Below are positions 13,535 through 22,070 of a stretch of 26,251 bases of DNA, piece by piece. Made by a program: the position numbers and the translations under genes. The first letter of the stretch is position 1; each line of letters opens with the position of its first letter. Below the pieces are notes generated by a model. It saw only the letters and a list, made by a program, of their open reading frames with translations, was not told the DNA's origin and did no database searches. Origin of the DNA: a virus; IMG/VR virus record IMGVR_UViG_3300035698_008295, positions 1 through 26,251 of that record, one strand, 5' to 3'.

Positions 13535-14383
13535 ATGAATCGTACTGACGAAGAAATGTTGCAGCGAATCCTGAATGTCTCCGTGCTGCCGGAGAGACTT
13601 CTGGCGGAGTATGCACTCCGGTCCCGTATGCACCATGCGTGTGGTGGATCCGGGGCTATGGGTCCCGTCGCCCTGATTGATCTTGTTCGCGGCCTGGGCA
13701 TGATCCCAGTGGTCAAGGCCAAGAAGGACGCCAAGATTGATTGGCGTCTAGTTCCGCGTACCGGCAAGGTGCGAATCAAGGCCCTGTACTTCGGGGACTG
13801 GACCCTGGGTACCTACTTCGGGTTTGGTGAGGATGGGGCTCTGGAGGTCCGCATGGATCACGATGGGGTCATGCGTCACTTGCCGCGTCATGCTGTCAGA
13901 ATGGCAAATGAGGACGATGAGGCGATGGTCGCCATGGTCAATGGGGAAGTCGCCGAGAACGATAGCATGGACGCTCCTGCGGAAGCCCCTCAGGAGTCAG
14001 TAGATCCGGAAGCGGATACGGACGTTTTTGAGGATTCCCCTCGGACGATCCCGATTTCCACCAATGTCCAAAAGCCTACACGCCCCTCATTGCGTGGATC
14101 TGGCGACGATTCTGGCTATACGCAGTTTGGTGACGGAGGGGTAGTTGATGAAGCTCCCGGAACTTCCGGACCAGCAGCATCGCCTCCAGCGGACATGCCA
14201 GTCGCGGAGGCCATTGACTGGAATGATGTGGCTCTGGGGCATGGACTCTGGATCGAAGAGGAAGGCGATTACGTTGATGCCACCTTCCGGGGCCTCGGAG
14301 AACAAGAAGGTTTCTTGTCGGTGCAGGTCGGCGATGAACCGGAGCTGCGAGTAGTCCCAGCAAATACAACCCAACTGGCTTAG
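13535..14383 (+). CDS. Hypothetical protein with two small beta modules, 282 aa
   Basis: The ATG at 13535 is chosen because GGAGG (13521-13525) lies 9 nt upstream; an ATG at 13526 would touch the ribosome site. An N-terminal helical part (about 1-60) is followed by a strand-rich module (about 72-124, with WTLGTYFGFGEDGALEVRM). Then comes an acidic, proline-rich linker (about 128-222) and a second strand-rich module (about 225-282, with GLWIEEEGDYVDATFRGLG). The modules share the pattern of Gly-aromatic strands ending in a residue pair before V or A, and may be duplicated SH3-like barrels. Role unknown, probably virion structural. Confidence 0.65.
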   Translation: MNRTDEEMLQRILNVSVLPERLLAEYALRSRMHHACGGSGAMGPVALIDLVRGLGMIPVVKAKKDAKIDWRLVPRTGKVRIKALYFGDWTLGTYFGFGEDGALEVRMDHDGVMRHLPRHAVRMANEDDEAMVAMVNGEVAENDSMDAPAEAPQESVDPEADTDVFEDSPRTIPISTNVQKPTRPSLRGSGDDSGYTQFGDGGVVDEAPGTSGPAASPPADMPVAEAIDWNDVALGHGLWIEEEGDYVDATFRGLGEQEGFLSVQVGDEPELRVVPANTTQLA

Positions 14384-14393
14384 GAGTCAAGGG

Positions 14394-14909
14394 ATGAGTG
14401 CAACTGCCTATCCATTACGCAAGGTCTTGTCGTCTAACTCTACGGCAAGCTCTTTTACCGCCAAGATCCCCACTGCCACTAAGCCGGCAGGTGAGAGTGT
14501 GGTGGATGTCTTTGACATGGCCATTGGGCAGGCGGTTGAAACCTACCTGCCTAAGTACTGTCAGGTAATTCCGTTTGGTACGAATGCCAATAACGAAACT
14601 TTGACTATGCGAGTCTGGGGCTGGAGTAAGGAAAGCACTTCATCTGGCTTGTGGATTCCTCAGTTACTACTGGAGGTCACAGTCACGCTGGGGAACGTGG
14701 ATGCTGCGGCGATTGCGGATGACACTTACATGGCGGATACGCTGGCGATTGCGGCAGGCGATGCGAATGCTGCCGTGGTGAGCCCAGCCAATGACACCCC
14801 TGGCAGCTTCCTGTTGCACCTGCGGGGAATCCAAATGATTGAGTTTGATTTCAAGACGGGGACTGCCGCGTCGTCGAACGCTTACTGGCGAATGATGGAT
14901 CAAGACTAA
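14394..14909 (+). CDS. Candidate virion structural protein, 171 aa
   Basis: The ATG at 14394 has AGGAG and AAGGG upstream. The protein is rich in Ala, Thr, Ser and beta strands (LTMRVWGWSK, LLLEVTVTLGN, IQMIEFDFKTG), soluble, with no motif I can name. Its neighbours are head and connector genes, so it is likely part of the particle, perhaps a head-closure or decoration protein. Its stop overlaps the next start by one base (TAATG), so the two are probably translated together. Confidence 0.6.
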   Translation: MSATAYPLRKVLSSNSTASSFTAKIPTATKPAGESVVDVFDMAIGQAVETYLPKYCQVIPFGTNANNETLTMRVWGWSKESTSSGLWIPQLLLEVTVTLGNVDAAAIADDTYMADTLAIAAGDANAAVVSPANDTPGSFLLHLRGIQMIEFDFKTGTAASSNAYWRMMDQD

Positions 14910-15250
14910 TGCCCGTCGAAGTTCTTGTAGCCCTGGAAGATGTCGGACCTTACAAGAGGAAGGATGTCATTGCCGCCAAACCAGCAGGATCTCCCTGGGG
15001 GCGACGTGAGAAGCGTCCTGCCAAGGGGAAATCTCGTACGCTGGGGATCGCTATCGTCAACGATGCGGAACTGGAAGCGAAGATGAAGGGCAAGCCTCTG
15101 TCCGAACCATTTCGGGATGGTGATGAAGTCTCCTCGAAGGTCATCGACCTGGATGCGTTACCCCAGGTCATGAAAGAGCGAATGGCTGACCGCAAGGATG
15201 TGGGGCACATGGGTATCGTGCCACTTCACAACAAAGGCAAGCGGAAATGA
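14909..15250 (+). CDS. Small basic hypothetical protein, 113 aa
   Basis: The start overlaps the preceding stop (TAATG) and the end overlaps the next start (ATGA), so it sits in a tight translational relay. The product is strongly basic, particularly at residues 30-42 (GRREKRPAKGKSR) and at the end (HNKGKRK). A middle section contains DAELEAKMKGKPLSEPF. It has no membrane segment or metal site. I do not recognise a family; a role with DNA in the head or at the connector is possible but unproven. Confidence 0.6.
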   Translation: MPVEVLVALEDVGPYKRKDVIAAKPAGSPWGRREKRPAKGKSRTLGIAIVNDAELEAKMKGKPLSEPFRDGDEVSSKVIDLDALPQVMKERMADRKDVGHMGIVPLHNKGKRK

Positions 15251-16911
15251 GCGTCAACTATACGATCAAACCAGACGGTGGTAAGGTTGCCCTCTCGCTT
15301 AATTCGCTCGGGCACCTGACTCGCTCCAATGCGGGCCTCGGCCTGTTGCTCCCGGGGAGTGCCGACTTTGTTTTCGGTTGGTGGGTTTATCTGACAAGTA
15401 AAGCTGCATCGAGTGCCGTTGTCTCCGTGTTTTATGCGCTCAACGACCGACGCGCCTATATACTGTCTTACAATCATGTCCTCGATCGGTATGTTTGGAC
15501 TCTCAATGCGACCGGAGCGGCAGCAGGCAACGTCACGATCTCCGCAAATAACTTCGGGAGTCCCCCGCTCAATACCTGGATGTTTGTCGAATGCGGGCGT
15601 ATCAGCGGTTCCAGTTTCATCCGTGTGAACCGAGGTACTTCAAACTCAGCGGCATTCGCTGGCTCTGTGTTTGCTTCGAGCGTGGAGATGCAAGTTGGCG
15701 GATCCAATGGAAACACCCACTTCACCGGCCGGATCGATGAGGGATATTTTTGGACGAATGCAGGCGGGAACAGTCTACCGACCAGCGGTGATTCCGACGA
15801 CATCTACAATAGTGGATCGGGGGTCAGTTGGGGAGAGTTACTCGACCTTGAACTTGCCTTGCCCTATGCGGCGTGGAGTCTCGAAGAGACGAGCGGCACA
15901 CGCTATGATCGACTTGGGAATAAGCCATTGTCAGTCAGCGGCACGGTGGCTAATGCTAGTGGCTTAGTCGTCACTGCTGACTATACTTTGCTCCAGACAT
16001 GGGGAGCGAATCTCGCAGCTACCTACGATGGCTCTGAGGCGTGGAATGCGCTCGTTTACTCCGGTGATGATTTTTTGGGGAGTGCGGACTACACCCTGTC
16101 TGGCATCCAAGAAACGGGCGAGCCAGTCACGATCAGAGCAGCTGATCAGCAAGGCCATGCTGGCGATCCCACTGCAGGTGCATTCACTGAGTTCGATCTC
16201 ACGATCTCGAATTGTGACAATATTCACGTCGAGGGTCTCCGATTTGATGGGGGTGAGCTCGCATTCATCGGCGGCGGTTCCAACTATGATTTTCAGGCGA
16301 CCGGCAATCTCATCGCCGCCGGTTTGTTGCATATCAATTTAGATGCTGCCGATCTGGACGGGTTGCTGATCGAAAATAATCTCTGCATCGAGAATCCTGC
16401 ATTCGGAATCCTGGTCTATGTGGATGCGACCGACAGCAATGCGGAGTTGACGGATGCTGCGATTCTGCACAACACGATCATCGGCGTGGATGATGGTGAT
16501 TATGGCATCGAGGTGATCGGCGTTGAATCAGCAGGAGCAGCCACCTTTGCGGGTGCTGTCTTGAATAACTGCGTGATCGGCTGCGGGGCTCTCGATCTGT
16601 TTGTTGATGACACAAATTTCACTTCCTTCACGCTCGATCAGCAGGGCAATGCGACCAGCGACGAGTCTGGGGAAGTTACGGGGCTGGCAGCAGCGGATAT
16701 CTTTGTCGATCCACTCAGCGACTATACCCCCAAGGCCAATGGGGACCTGCATCGGGCGGGAGTGGAGTCCACGACATTAATTGACATCTTAGGCAACGGC
16801 AGAAACTCTACGCCAGACATCGGTGCCTTTGAACAGGCAACGTCGCCTGCTAGTGATTGGTCTTTTGGTAATATCTATGACGGCTTGAGTCTGGGGATCT
16901 ACGATGACTAA
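15247..16911 (+). CDS. LamG-like plus beta-helix protein, tail-spike-like, 554 aa
   Basis: About residues 30-215 look like a LamG/concanavalin-type lectin domain: FGWWVYLTSK, WMFVECGRI and the typical closing strand GRIDEGYFWTNAG. From about residue 255 the pattern changes to repeated short strands with Asn ladders (NIHVEGLRFDGG, LLIENNLCIENPAFG, AAILHNTIIGVDDG). This is a right-handed parallel beta helix, and it ends in PDIGAFEQ (about 523-530), a common closing signature of such domains. Beta-helix proteins of phages are often tail spikes with glycan-degrading activity, but I see no assured catalytic residues. The last 20 residues form a short tail that could anchor it. The gene lies among connector genes, an unusual place for a spike. 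Confidence 0.65.
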   Translation: MSVNYTIKPDGGKVALSLNSLGHLTRSNAGLGLLLPGSADFVFGWWVYLTSKAASSAVVSVFYALNDRRAYILSYNHVLDRYVWTLNATGAAAGNVTISANNFGSPPLNTWMFVECGRISGSSFIRVNRGTSNSAAFAGSVFASSVEMQVGGSNGNTHFTGRIDEGYFWTNAGGNSLPTSGDSDDIYNSGSGVSWGELLDLELALPYAAWSLEETSGTRYDRLGNKPLSVSGTVANASGLVVTADYTLLQTWGANLAATYDGSEAWNALVYSGDDFLGSADYTLSGIQETGEPVTIRAADQQGHAGDPTAGAFTEFDLTISNCDNIHVEGLRFDGGELAFIGGGSNYDFQATGNLIAAGLLHINLDAADLDGLLIENNLCIENPAFGILVYVDATDSNAELTDAAILHNTIIGVDDGDYGIEVIGVESAGAATFAGAVLNNCVIGCGALDLFVDDTNFTSFTLDQQGNATSDESGEVTGLAAADIFVDPLSDYTPKANGDLHRAGVESTTLIDILGNGRNSTPDIGAFEQATSPASDWSFGNIYDGLSLGIYDD

Positions 16912-18418
16912 TACCTTGGCGATGGACTACAACAAGATCCGGCGTGCGGTGGGCATGAGTGCCTCGTACGGCAGGAACTACTCCATCTGGTCTCCCCAGG
17001 TGGCTGCGGACGTCGATGCGTTTATTGAGGATGCCCTGCGAAGAGTATACTTCGATGCGCGACTGCCAAGCACGGAAAGAGAGCTAGAGCCCCCTCACTC
17101 TTGGTCGTTCTTGCGGGCGGTGAAGTTCCTGGAGATTGTCGCGGGCGAGAGTACCTACGACTTGCCGGCGAACTTTGGTGACATGCTGGGGAGCGGATTT
17201 ATCTATGCGGCAGACGACAAGCAGCCTCCGGTTGCTGTGGTGAATGAGGGCGAAGTGCGGTCGATTGTCTCCAATGCAAGTAAGTCAGGCCCGCCGAAAT
17301 ACTGTGCAATCCGCCCCAAAGAACAGACAGATGGAGCGCAGACCACCTACGAAGTGGTCTTTTATCCGACCCCGGACGCCAGCTACACGCTGTCGTATCG
17401 CTACGGAATCATCCCTCCGATGATTTCCGAGGACAATCCTTACCCGATGGGTGGGGCAGTCCACGGAGAACTGATCAAAGCGGCGTGCTGTGCCCAAGCA
17501 GAGATTGAACTGGGCGACAACGAAGGGATCTGGTCGAAACGGTACCGGGAGCTACTGGCCTCCAGTATTGCCCTGGATACTCGCTTGGCGGCATCGGTGG
17601 AATCTGAGGCATGGCCCCTGGAGGATGAGGCTACCGGGTTGACGATCAACAGAGCCTACCTGGGCAGGTTGATCGGTAATACCATGAAGTTCGGCCCGAA
17701 TCGCTCCATTTGGAATCATCGGCAACTGCAGGAGGTTAAGCTGGTTCTGGAAACCGCCCTGCGGAAGTTCTACTCCCCGCCTGTGTTGCAGGGGGAGAGG
17801 TATCCACATGACTGGAGTTTTCTGGAGCCCATCGTGCCGTTTCAGTTGGTCTCCGGTCAGTACGAGTACGATCTGCCGGATGGTTTCGTCGATATTGTGG
17901 GCCGGATCAGCTACGCTCCGGCAGAATCGGTGATCTATCCCGACATCGAAATCATTGGAATTGAGCGGATCTTGATGAGAATCAGACGTTCCACTCCAGC
18001 CGGCAGACCGGAATTGGCGGCATGGGTGGTCAAACCCTTTGATTCGGCGACTGGAACCCGGCATCAGCTAGTGGTCTGGCCAGTCCCCGATGCCAGCTAT
18101 GACTTAAATATCCGGATGCAGCTCAATCCGCACAGCCTGGGTGAAGAGTCGGAGTTCCCGTTGGGTGGACAGCAGCACGCTCAGACACTGATTGAGGCCT
18201 GTCTGGCAGCAGTCGAACAGTATCAAGGAAAGAATGGGCTGCATGTCCAAGAGTTTGAACGATGCCTGATGGCAAGTGTGGGGGCAGACAGGAAACTCAA
18301 TGCCCCGGACACCATGGGTAGGAACACTGATCATAGTGACACGCCGGAAGATGACCATTATTTTTCCCGGCGTGATTGCAACTCTCAGGTTGTCACCTAT
18401 AATGGCGTATCGTATTAG
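16904..18418 (+). CDS. Head-tail adaptor with tandem duplicated domain, 504 aa
   Basis: Resembles the connector/adaptor proteins that join portal to tail in short-tailed phages (roles like P22 gp4 and T7 gp11). Two copies of one domain are visible: residues about 12-245 and 253-485. Matched pairs are GRNYSIW / GPNRSIW, the HSWSFL / HDWSFL stretch, STYDLPANF / YEYDLPDGF, VVFYPTPDASYTL / LVVWPVPDASYDL and NPYPMGGAVHGE / SEFPLGGQQHAQ. Normal family members carry one such domain of about 230 residues, so this is a fusion. The start overlaps the spike-like gene by 8 nt. Confidence 0.7.
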   Translation: MTNTLAMDYNKIRRAVGMSASYGRNYSIWSPQVAADVDAFIEDALRRVYFDARLPSTERELEPPHSWSFLRAVKFLEIVAGESTYDLPANFGDMLGSGFIYAADDKQPPVAVVNEGEVRSIVSNASKSGPPKYCAIRPKEQTDGAQTTYEVVFYPTPDASYTLSYRYGIIPPMISEDNPYPMGGAVHGELIKAACCAQAEIELGDNEGIWSKRYRELLASSIALDTRLAASVESEAWPLEDEATGLTINRAYLGRLIGNTMKFGPNRSIWNHRQLQEVKLVLETALRKFYSPPVLQGERYPHDWSFLEPIVPFQLVSGQYEYDLPDGFVDIVGRISYAPAESVIYPDIEIIGIERILMRIRRSTPAGRPELAAWVVKPFDSATGTRHQLVVWPVPDASYDLNIRMQLNPHSLGEESEFPLGGQQHAQTLIEACLAAVEQYQGKNGLHVQEFERCLMASVGADRKLNAPDTMGRNTDHSDTPEDDHYFSRRDCNSQVVTYNGVSY

Positions 18419-18431
18419 TGTCGTGACAAAA

Positions 18432-18448
18432 TCTCTCAAGCTGAGAGA
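18432..18448. repeat. Palindrome copy D, after the adaptor gene
   Basis: TCTCTCA (18432-18438) pairs with TGAGAGA (18442-18448) around AGC. It is the shortest stem of the family (7 bp); the next pair is an A/G mismatch. On the minus strand it closely matches copy C, including flanking bases. It lies 13 nt after the adaptor stop. Confidence 0.7.
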
Positions 18449-18457
18449 GTAGCGAAG

Positions 18458-18473
18458 CTCCTAGTCTCAGGAG
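18458..18473 (+). promoter_or_regulatory. Short hairpin covering a ribosome binding site
   Basis: CTCCT (18458-18462) can pair with AGGAG (18469-18473), which overlaps the GGAGG ribosome site of the gene at 18481. A 5-bp stem is weak on its own but lies only about 10 nt after palindrome D, so the leader could slow initiation unless ribosomes or a protein open it. Confidence 0.35.
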
Positions 18474-18480
18474 GCCAAGG

Positions 18481-18840
18481 ATGGCCGATGAACTCACAGT
18501 CAATGCCTCGCTGAGCTTTACCAAAAGTTCCTTTACGGTTTCCCTGGCCAAGAATGGCCTGAAGCTGGATGTGACCGGAACGAAGTTCATCCACAACGTC
18601 CAGGCGATTGGGACCTCGGAAGAGGCTATTGTCTTGGGGGATGTGGGGACTCCCGGGTTTGCGATCTTCATCAACCGTGACGCAACCAACTTCGTGGAGA
18701 TACGCTCCGGAACTGGGGCAACGGACTGCATCAAGCTCAAGGCTGGGGAAGTTGCGATGTTTCGCTTCGCTTCTGCGGCTCCCTACGCAATCGCCGACAC
18801 AGGTGCCTGTAACGTCGAATATGTAATCATCGAAAACTAG
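18481..18840 (+). CDS. Small beta-rich virion protein, 119 aa
   Basis: The ATG at 18481 has GGAGG 7 nt upstream and shares 16 identical bases around the start with the large terminase gene. The protein is all-beta in appearance: LTVNASLSFTKSSFTVSL, then GTPGFAIFINRDATNFVEIR, then IKLKAGEVAMFRFAS. I recall this arrangement from small structural proteins of similar phages. It is likely displayed on the particle or at the tail, but no exact role is known. It is followed by another structural gene with AGGAG spacing. Confidence 0.65.
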   Translation: MADELTVNASLSFTKSSFTVSLAKNGLKLDVTGTKFIHNVQAIGTSEEAIVLGDVGTPGFAIFINRDATNFVEIRSGTGATDCIKLKAGEVAMFRFASAAPYAIADTGACNVEYVIIEN

Positions 18841-18850
18841 GAGATTCAGT

Positions 18851-19732
18851 ATGCACAATTCCGCTTATGAAATGGCCGGGGCTCCCTTTGCGGTGACTGA
18901 TCCTAGTGACGGAAACGCGATTGGCGTTGACCGTTTCAACCAGGACGTTTCCCTGGTGATTGCTGCCGGTGCCTCCGAAACGAATACGCTTTCGGCTCCG
19001 CCCCAGGAAGGACAGCGAATGCGTTTGTTCGCCCAGTCGGTAGGGGCTGCTGGCTCGCGTGTCGTGACTTCCGCAACTCCATTGGACGCTGCCGGGAAGC
19101 TTACGCTGACTTTCGATGCGGTTGACCAGCTTGTGATTCTGGAATCTTCCGATGTCGGTGGTGGCGTATTCGAGTGGCGAGTGACCCACACGGAAGGGCT
19201 CGAAGCTCTGAAAGTGCTGCATTTGCCTCTCGGGGCATGGGTTGAAGCTGATGGAACTGCCCTGGCTGCTTTTGGTGATGGTGCGAGTACGACTCCCGGA
19301 TTCAATCTAGCCAACAGTAAGGCCTTGAATATCCGGTGGAATAACCACGCGACCCCAGATCCGATCGGGATTAACATTCCCTATCCGGATGACATGGACA
19401 TCACCAAGGATGCCTATGTGAAGATCCTGGCCAGCAAGAGCAGTGCGACTGTTGGCGATGCGGTGACCTTTGCGGTGACTGCCTTCAATGTTGTTCCGGC
19501 TGCACTGCATGACGCAGATGCCGACTTTGGTGGAGCCACGGACGCGATGGTCGGTAATGCAACTGCCAAGACGGTAGTGGAACTAACCCGCACGCTCGCG
19601 GCTGCAAATTTAGCAGGAGCCCCTGCGTCGATGTCTTTGACGATTCAGCCCACGGACGGAACGCTCGGCACTGATGACGTCATGGTGCATTCCGTGCGGC
19701 TCGAGTATCGGGGCAAGGTCCTAGCTTCGTAA
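18851..19732 (+). CDS. Beta-rich virion structural protein, 293 aa
   Basis: The start is the ATG at 18851 with AGGAG upstream. The N-terminal half (about 1-120) has strands such as RMRLFAQSVGA and LTLTFDAVDQLVIL. It contains no cysteines. The C-terminal half (about 125-293) looks like a separate beta-sandwich (SKALNIRWNNHATPDPIGI, then PASMSLTIQPTDG and VHSVRLEYRGKVL). Two-domain beta proteins between adaptor and nozzle genes are usually tail or decoration components. I do not recognise a named family. Confidence 0.65.
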   Translation: MHNSAYEMAGAPFAVTDPSDGNAIGVDRFNQDVSLVIAAGASETNTLSAPPQEGQRMRLFAQSVGAAGSRVVTSATPLDAAGKLTLTFDAVDQLVILESSDVGGGVFEWRVTHTEGLEALKVLHLPLGAWVEADGTALAAFGDGASTTPGFNLANSKALNIRWNNHATPDPIGINIPYPDDMDITKDAYVKILASKSSATVGDAVTFAVTAFNVVPAALHDADADFGGATDAMVGNATAKTVVELTRTLAAANLAGAPASMSLTIQPTDGTLGTDDVMVHSVRLEYRGKVLAS

Positions 19733-19742
19733 GGGGCGAACC

Positions 19743-22070
19743 ATGCCGCGTGATCCGTTTGTGTTAGAGTGGCCTGCAGCCGGTCTCGACCGAAGTGTCG
19801 CGTACTGGAAGCAAAAGCCATACTCAACCCCCGCGTCGATGAACGTGCGTAGCTATACGGCTGCGGGTGAGAATCGACGCGGGGGAATGCGTCCCATGCT
19901 GGCGAAAGCTTTCTCCGCCCTCTACGGTGGTGGGTCTCCGATCAATTTATTGACGGAGGTCGGCTATGTGGATGCGACCCTGCAGACTCCCCTGGTGATT
20001 GCTGCGGGCGGAAGTCTCTACCTGCAAGAGAAGTCTCCGAACCAAGACACACTCACCCCAGTTTCTTCTCCCCTGGGATTCAACAGTGAAGTGCAGTTGA
20101 TGGCTGCAGAGAACTACCAGAAGCTCTACCTGCCGGATCATGATGCTGGCGGAGCTGTCCTGGAACGAGAAGATGGCATTGTAGCTTCTGGGGTACTTAC
20201 CACTAGTGCCGGAATTAATATGCCGACTGCCGGCGTGCAGGTGGGGCAGGTGGTGATTCTGAGAGGCGAGACTGCGGCCCAGGACGAACAGATCAAAATC
20301 ATCCTGCCGGGGACTCCTACCTCTGGAACCTTTACCCCTGTCATTACTTGGCTCAAGCCGACCGGTTCGGCAGATGGCAGTGCCACGCTGGCTACGGAAA
20401 CCCTTACGGCAATCGCCTACAACGCTTCTGCTGCTACCGTGACGGGTGTGTTTGAAGCTGCGACCGCGATTGGCTCCGGCAATGTCACGGCAGCATTGAC
20501 GACTGGTGGCTGGATTCTGACTTTTGGTGGAACCTTGGATGGGCTCAATGTCGGAGAAGAGTTCGGAAACTTCTCCTACTTGACTATTGACTCTAATACG
20601 CTCAATAGCACGGTAATTCCCCAGGTGGAAATTGACCGGGTAGTTTATGGCGGTGAGGATGTCACTCGCTGGACCTCTACGGTCTCTGCCGTGTCGGGTG
20701 CCAATGTCACGCTCAGTAATTACGGAGGCCCCAACAGCCCGGATGGCGTGCTGCGTTTTTCAGTGTTCCGCTCACCCAAGATATTCGACCCCAAGGAACT
20801 GACGCTGACGGTCTGGGACACCGAGGAGTATTTCAAGCCGGTGCCGCCGATGGTAGAAGGGACTGCGAGGCAGAGCGGAAAAATTCCATTTAACTTCGGA
20901 ACTACTGTTGTTGGTGGCATCAAGTACCTCAATCGTGATGCGGCTCCTGAACTGAAAGAACTGAAAACGATGCGACTGCAAAAGGGGTTTGTTCCCTGCG
21001 GTTGCCATACGGCAGTGCTATGGAACGGGCGGGTGGCGATGACGGGTTCGCCCCTGGCTCCCCATGCTGTTTATTATTCCCGTCAAGGAAACTTCCGCGA
21101 CTTTGACTACTTCCGAGAAGATGACCGTGCGGCTTATGTGTCGGTGAGCGGTGAAGAGGGGGAGATCGGGGAGCCAGTAGTCTCGCTAATGGCTCACAGC
21201 GAAGCCTGCATGATCATTGGTTGTCAGGGGAGTATGTACGTTCAGCGAGGCAATCCGCGACTGGGATCTGGTCCCAAGGTGATTAGTTCCACGGTGGGCA
21301 TTGTTGGTCCGCAAGCTTGGTGTCATGCTCCTTCCCTGGATGGCGGAGGCAATCATGTGATTATCTTTTTGTCTCCCAGTGGCCTGTGTGCGATCAGTGG
21401 CGAGTGCGGATCTCCGCCAGCTTCCATCTCCAAGGAAGTCATGCCTAATGAACTGCAGGGGGTGGACAGCAGCACGCATCATATCTGCATGGAATACTGC
21501 CCAAAGTATCGCGGCATCCTGATTATCATCACCCCGAAGGATCAGGCCGGGACATCAACCGCCTTCTGGTTCGACTGGCAGGACATGTCTTTCTGGCCGG
21601 AGAGCTACAATGTCTCTCACCAGACGTACTCCCTGCATCGCAAGCGGACCTATACCGGAAACGAATCTCCTGTCGTGTGGGGGTGTCGCGATGGATATCT
21701 CCGCAATGCAGACTCGGTGGCGACCACGGATGATGGGGAGACGGTGAATTCCTACCTGGACTTTGGGCCAATCCCGCTGGGAAGCAGTGGTTTCGAGGAA
21801 GGTGTGGCGGCAGAATTGGTCGGGGAATTCGGTACCTTTGTCGGCGAAGTCGCCTGGGAGTTGCGGATCGGCGAGAATCCCGAGGCGGCATATAACCAAT
21901 CCGCAAGCTCCGAGAAGGAGAGCGGTACATTCACTTCCGGAGTATCGGCAACCGCCTATCCACGTAGACGCGGCGGGGCCTGTGTCGTGCGTCTTTCTAG
22001 CTCTGACAAGTGGGTATTCGAGTCGATGCTGCTAGGGCGGGATGCTTCCGGTCGCCGGAGGCACTCGTAA
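19743..22070 (+). CDS. Candidate tail nozzle protein (beta-propeller-like), 775 aa
   Basis: In short-tailed phages a large beta-propeller protein (T7 gp12, P22 gp10) forms the tail nozzle under the adaptor ring. This protein has the right size and position. It begins with an SxNVRSY and GGMRP region (about 34-54). Many short beta stretches follow, including an inserted Thr/Gly/Ala-rich domain at about 160-300, and then propeller-like blades with HAVYYSRQGNFRDFDYF, SVSGEEGEIGEPVVSL and HVIIFLSPSGLCAI. The C-terminus is Arg-rich. The start has AAGGGG upstream and the stop overlaps the next start. The function is inferred from context and fold character. Confidence 0.6.
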   Translation: MPRDPFVLEWPAAGLDRSVAYWKQKPYSTPASMNVRSYTAAGENRRGGMRPMLAKAFSALYGGGSPINLLTEVGYVDATLQTPLVIAAGGSLYLQEKSPNQDTLTPVSSPLGFNSEVQLMAAENYQKLYLPDHDAGGAVLEREDGIVASGVLTTSAGINMPTAGVQVGQVVILRGETAAQDEQIKIILPGTPTSGTFTPVITWLKPTGSADGSATLATETLTAIAYNASAATVTGVFEAATAIGSGNVTAALTTGGWILTFGGTLDGLNVGEEFGNFSYLTIDSNTLNSTVIPQVEIDRVVYGGEDVTRWTSTVSAVSGANVTLSNYGGPNSPDGVLRFSVFRSPKIFDPKELTLTVWDTEEYFKPVPPMVEGTARQSGKIPFNFGTTVVGGIKYLNRDAAPELKELKTMRLQKGFVPCGCHTAVLWNGRVAMTGSPLAPHAVYYSRQGNFRDFDYFREDDRAAYVSVSGEEGEIGEPVVSLMAHSEACMIIGCQGSMYVQRGNPRLGSGPKVISSTVGIVGPQAWCHAPSLDGGGNHVIIFLSPSGLCAISGECGSPPASISKEVMPNELQGVDSSTHHICMEYCPKYRGILIIITPKDQAGTSTAFWFDWQDMSFWPESYNVSHQTYSLHRKRTYTGNESPVVWGCRDGYLRNADSVATTDDGETVNSYLDFGPIPLGSSGFEEGVAAELVGEFGTFVGEVAWELRIGENPEAAYNQSASSEKESGTFTSGVSATAYPRRRGGACVVRLSSSDKWVFESMLLGRDASGRRRHS

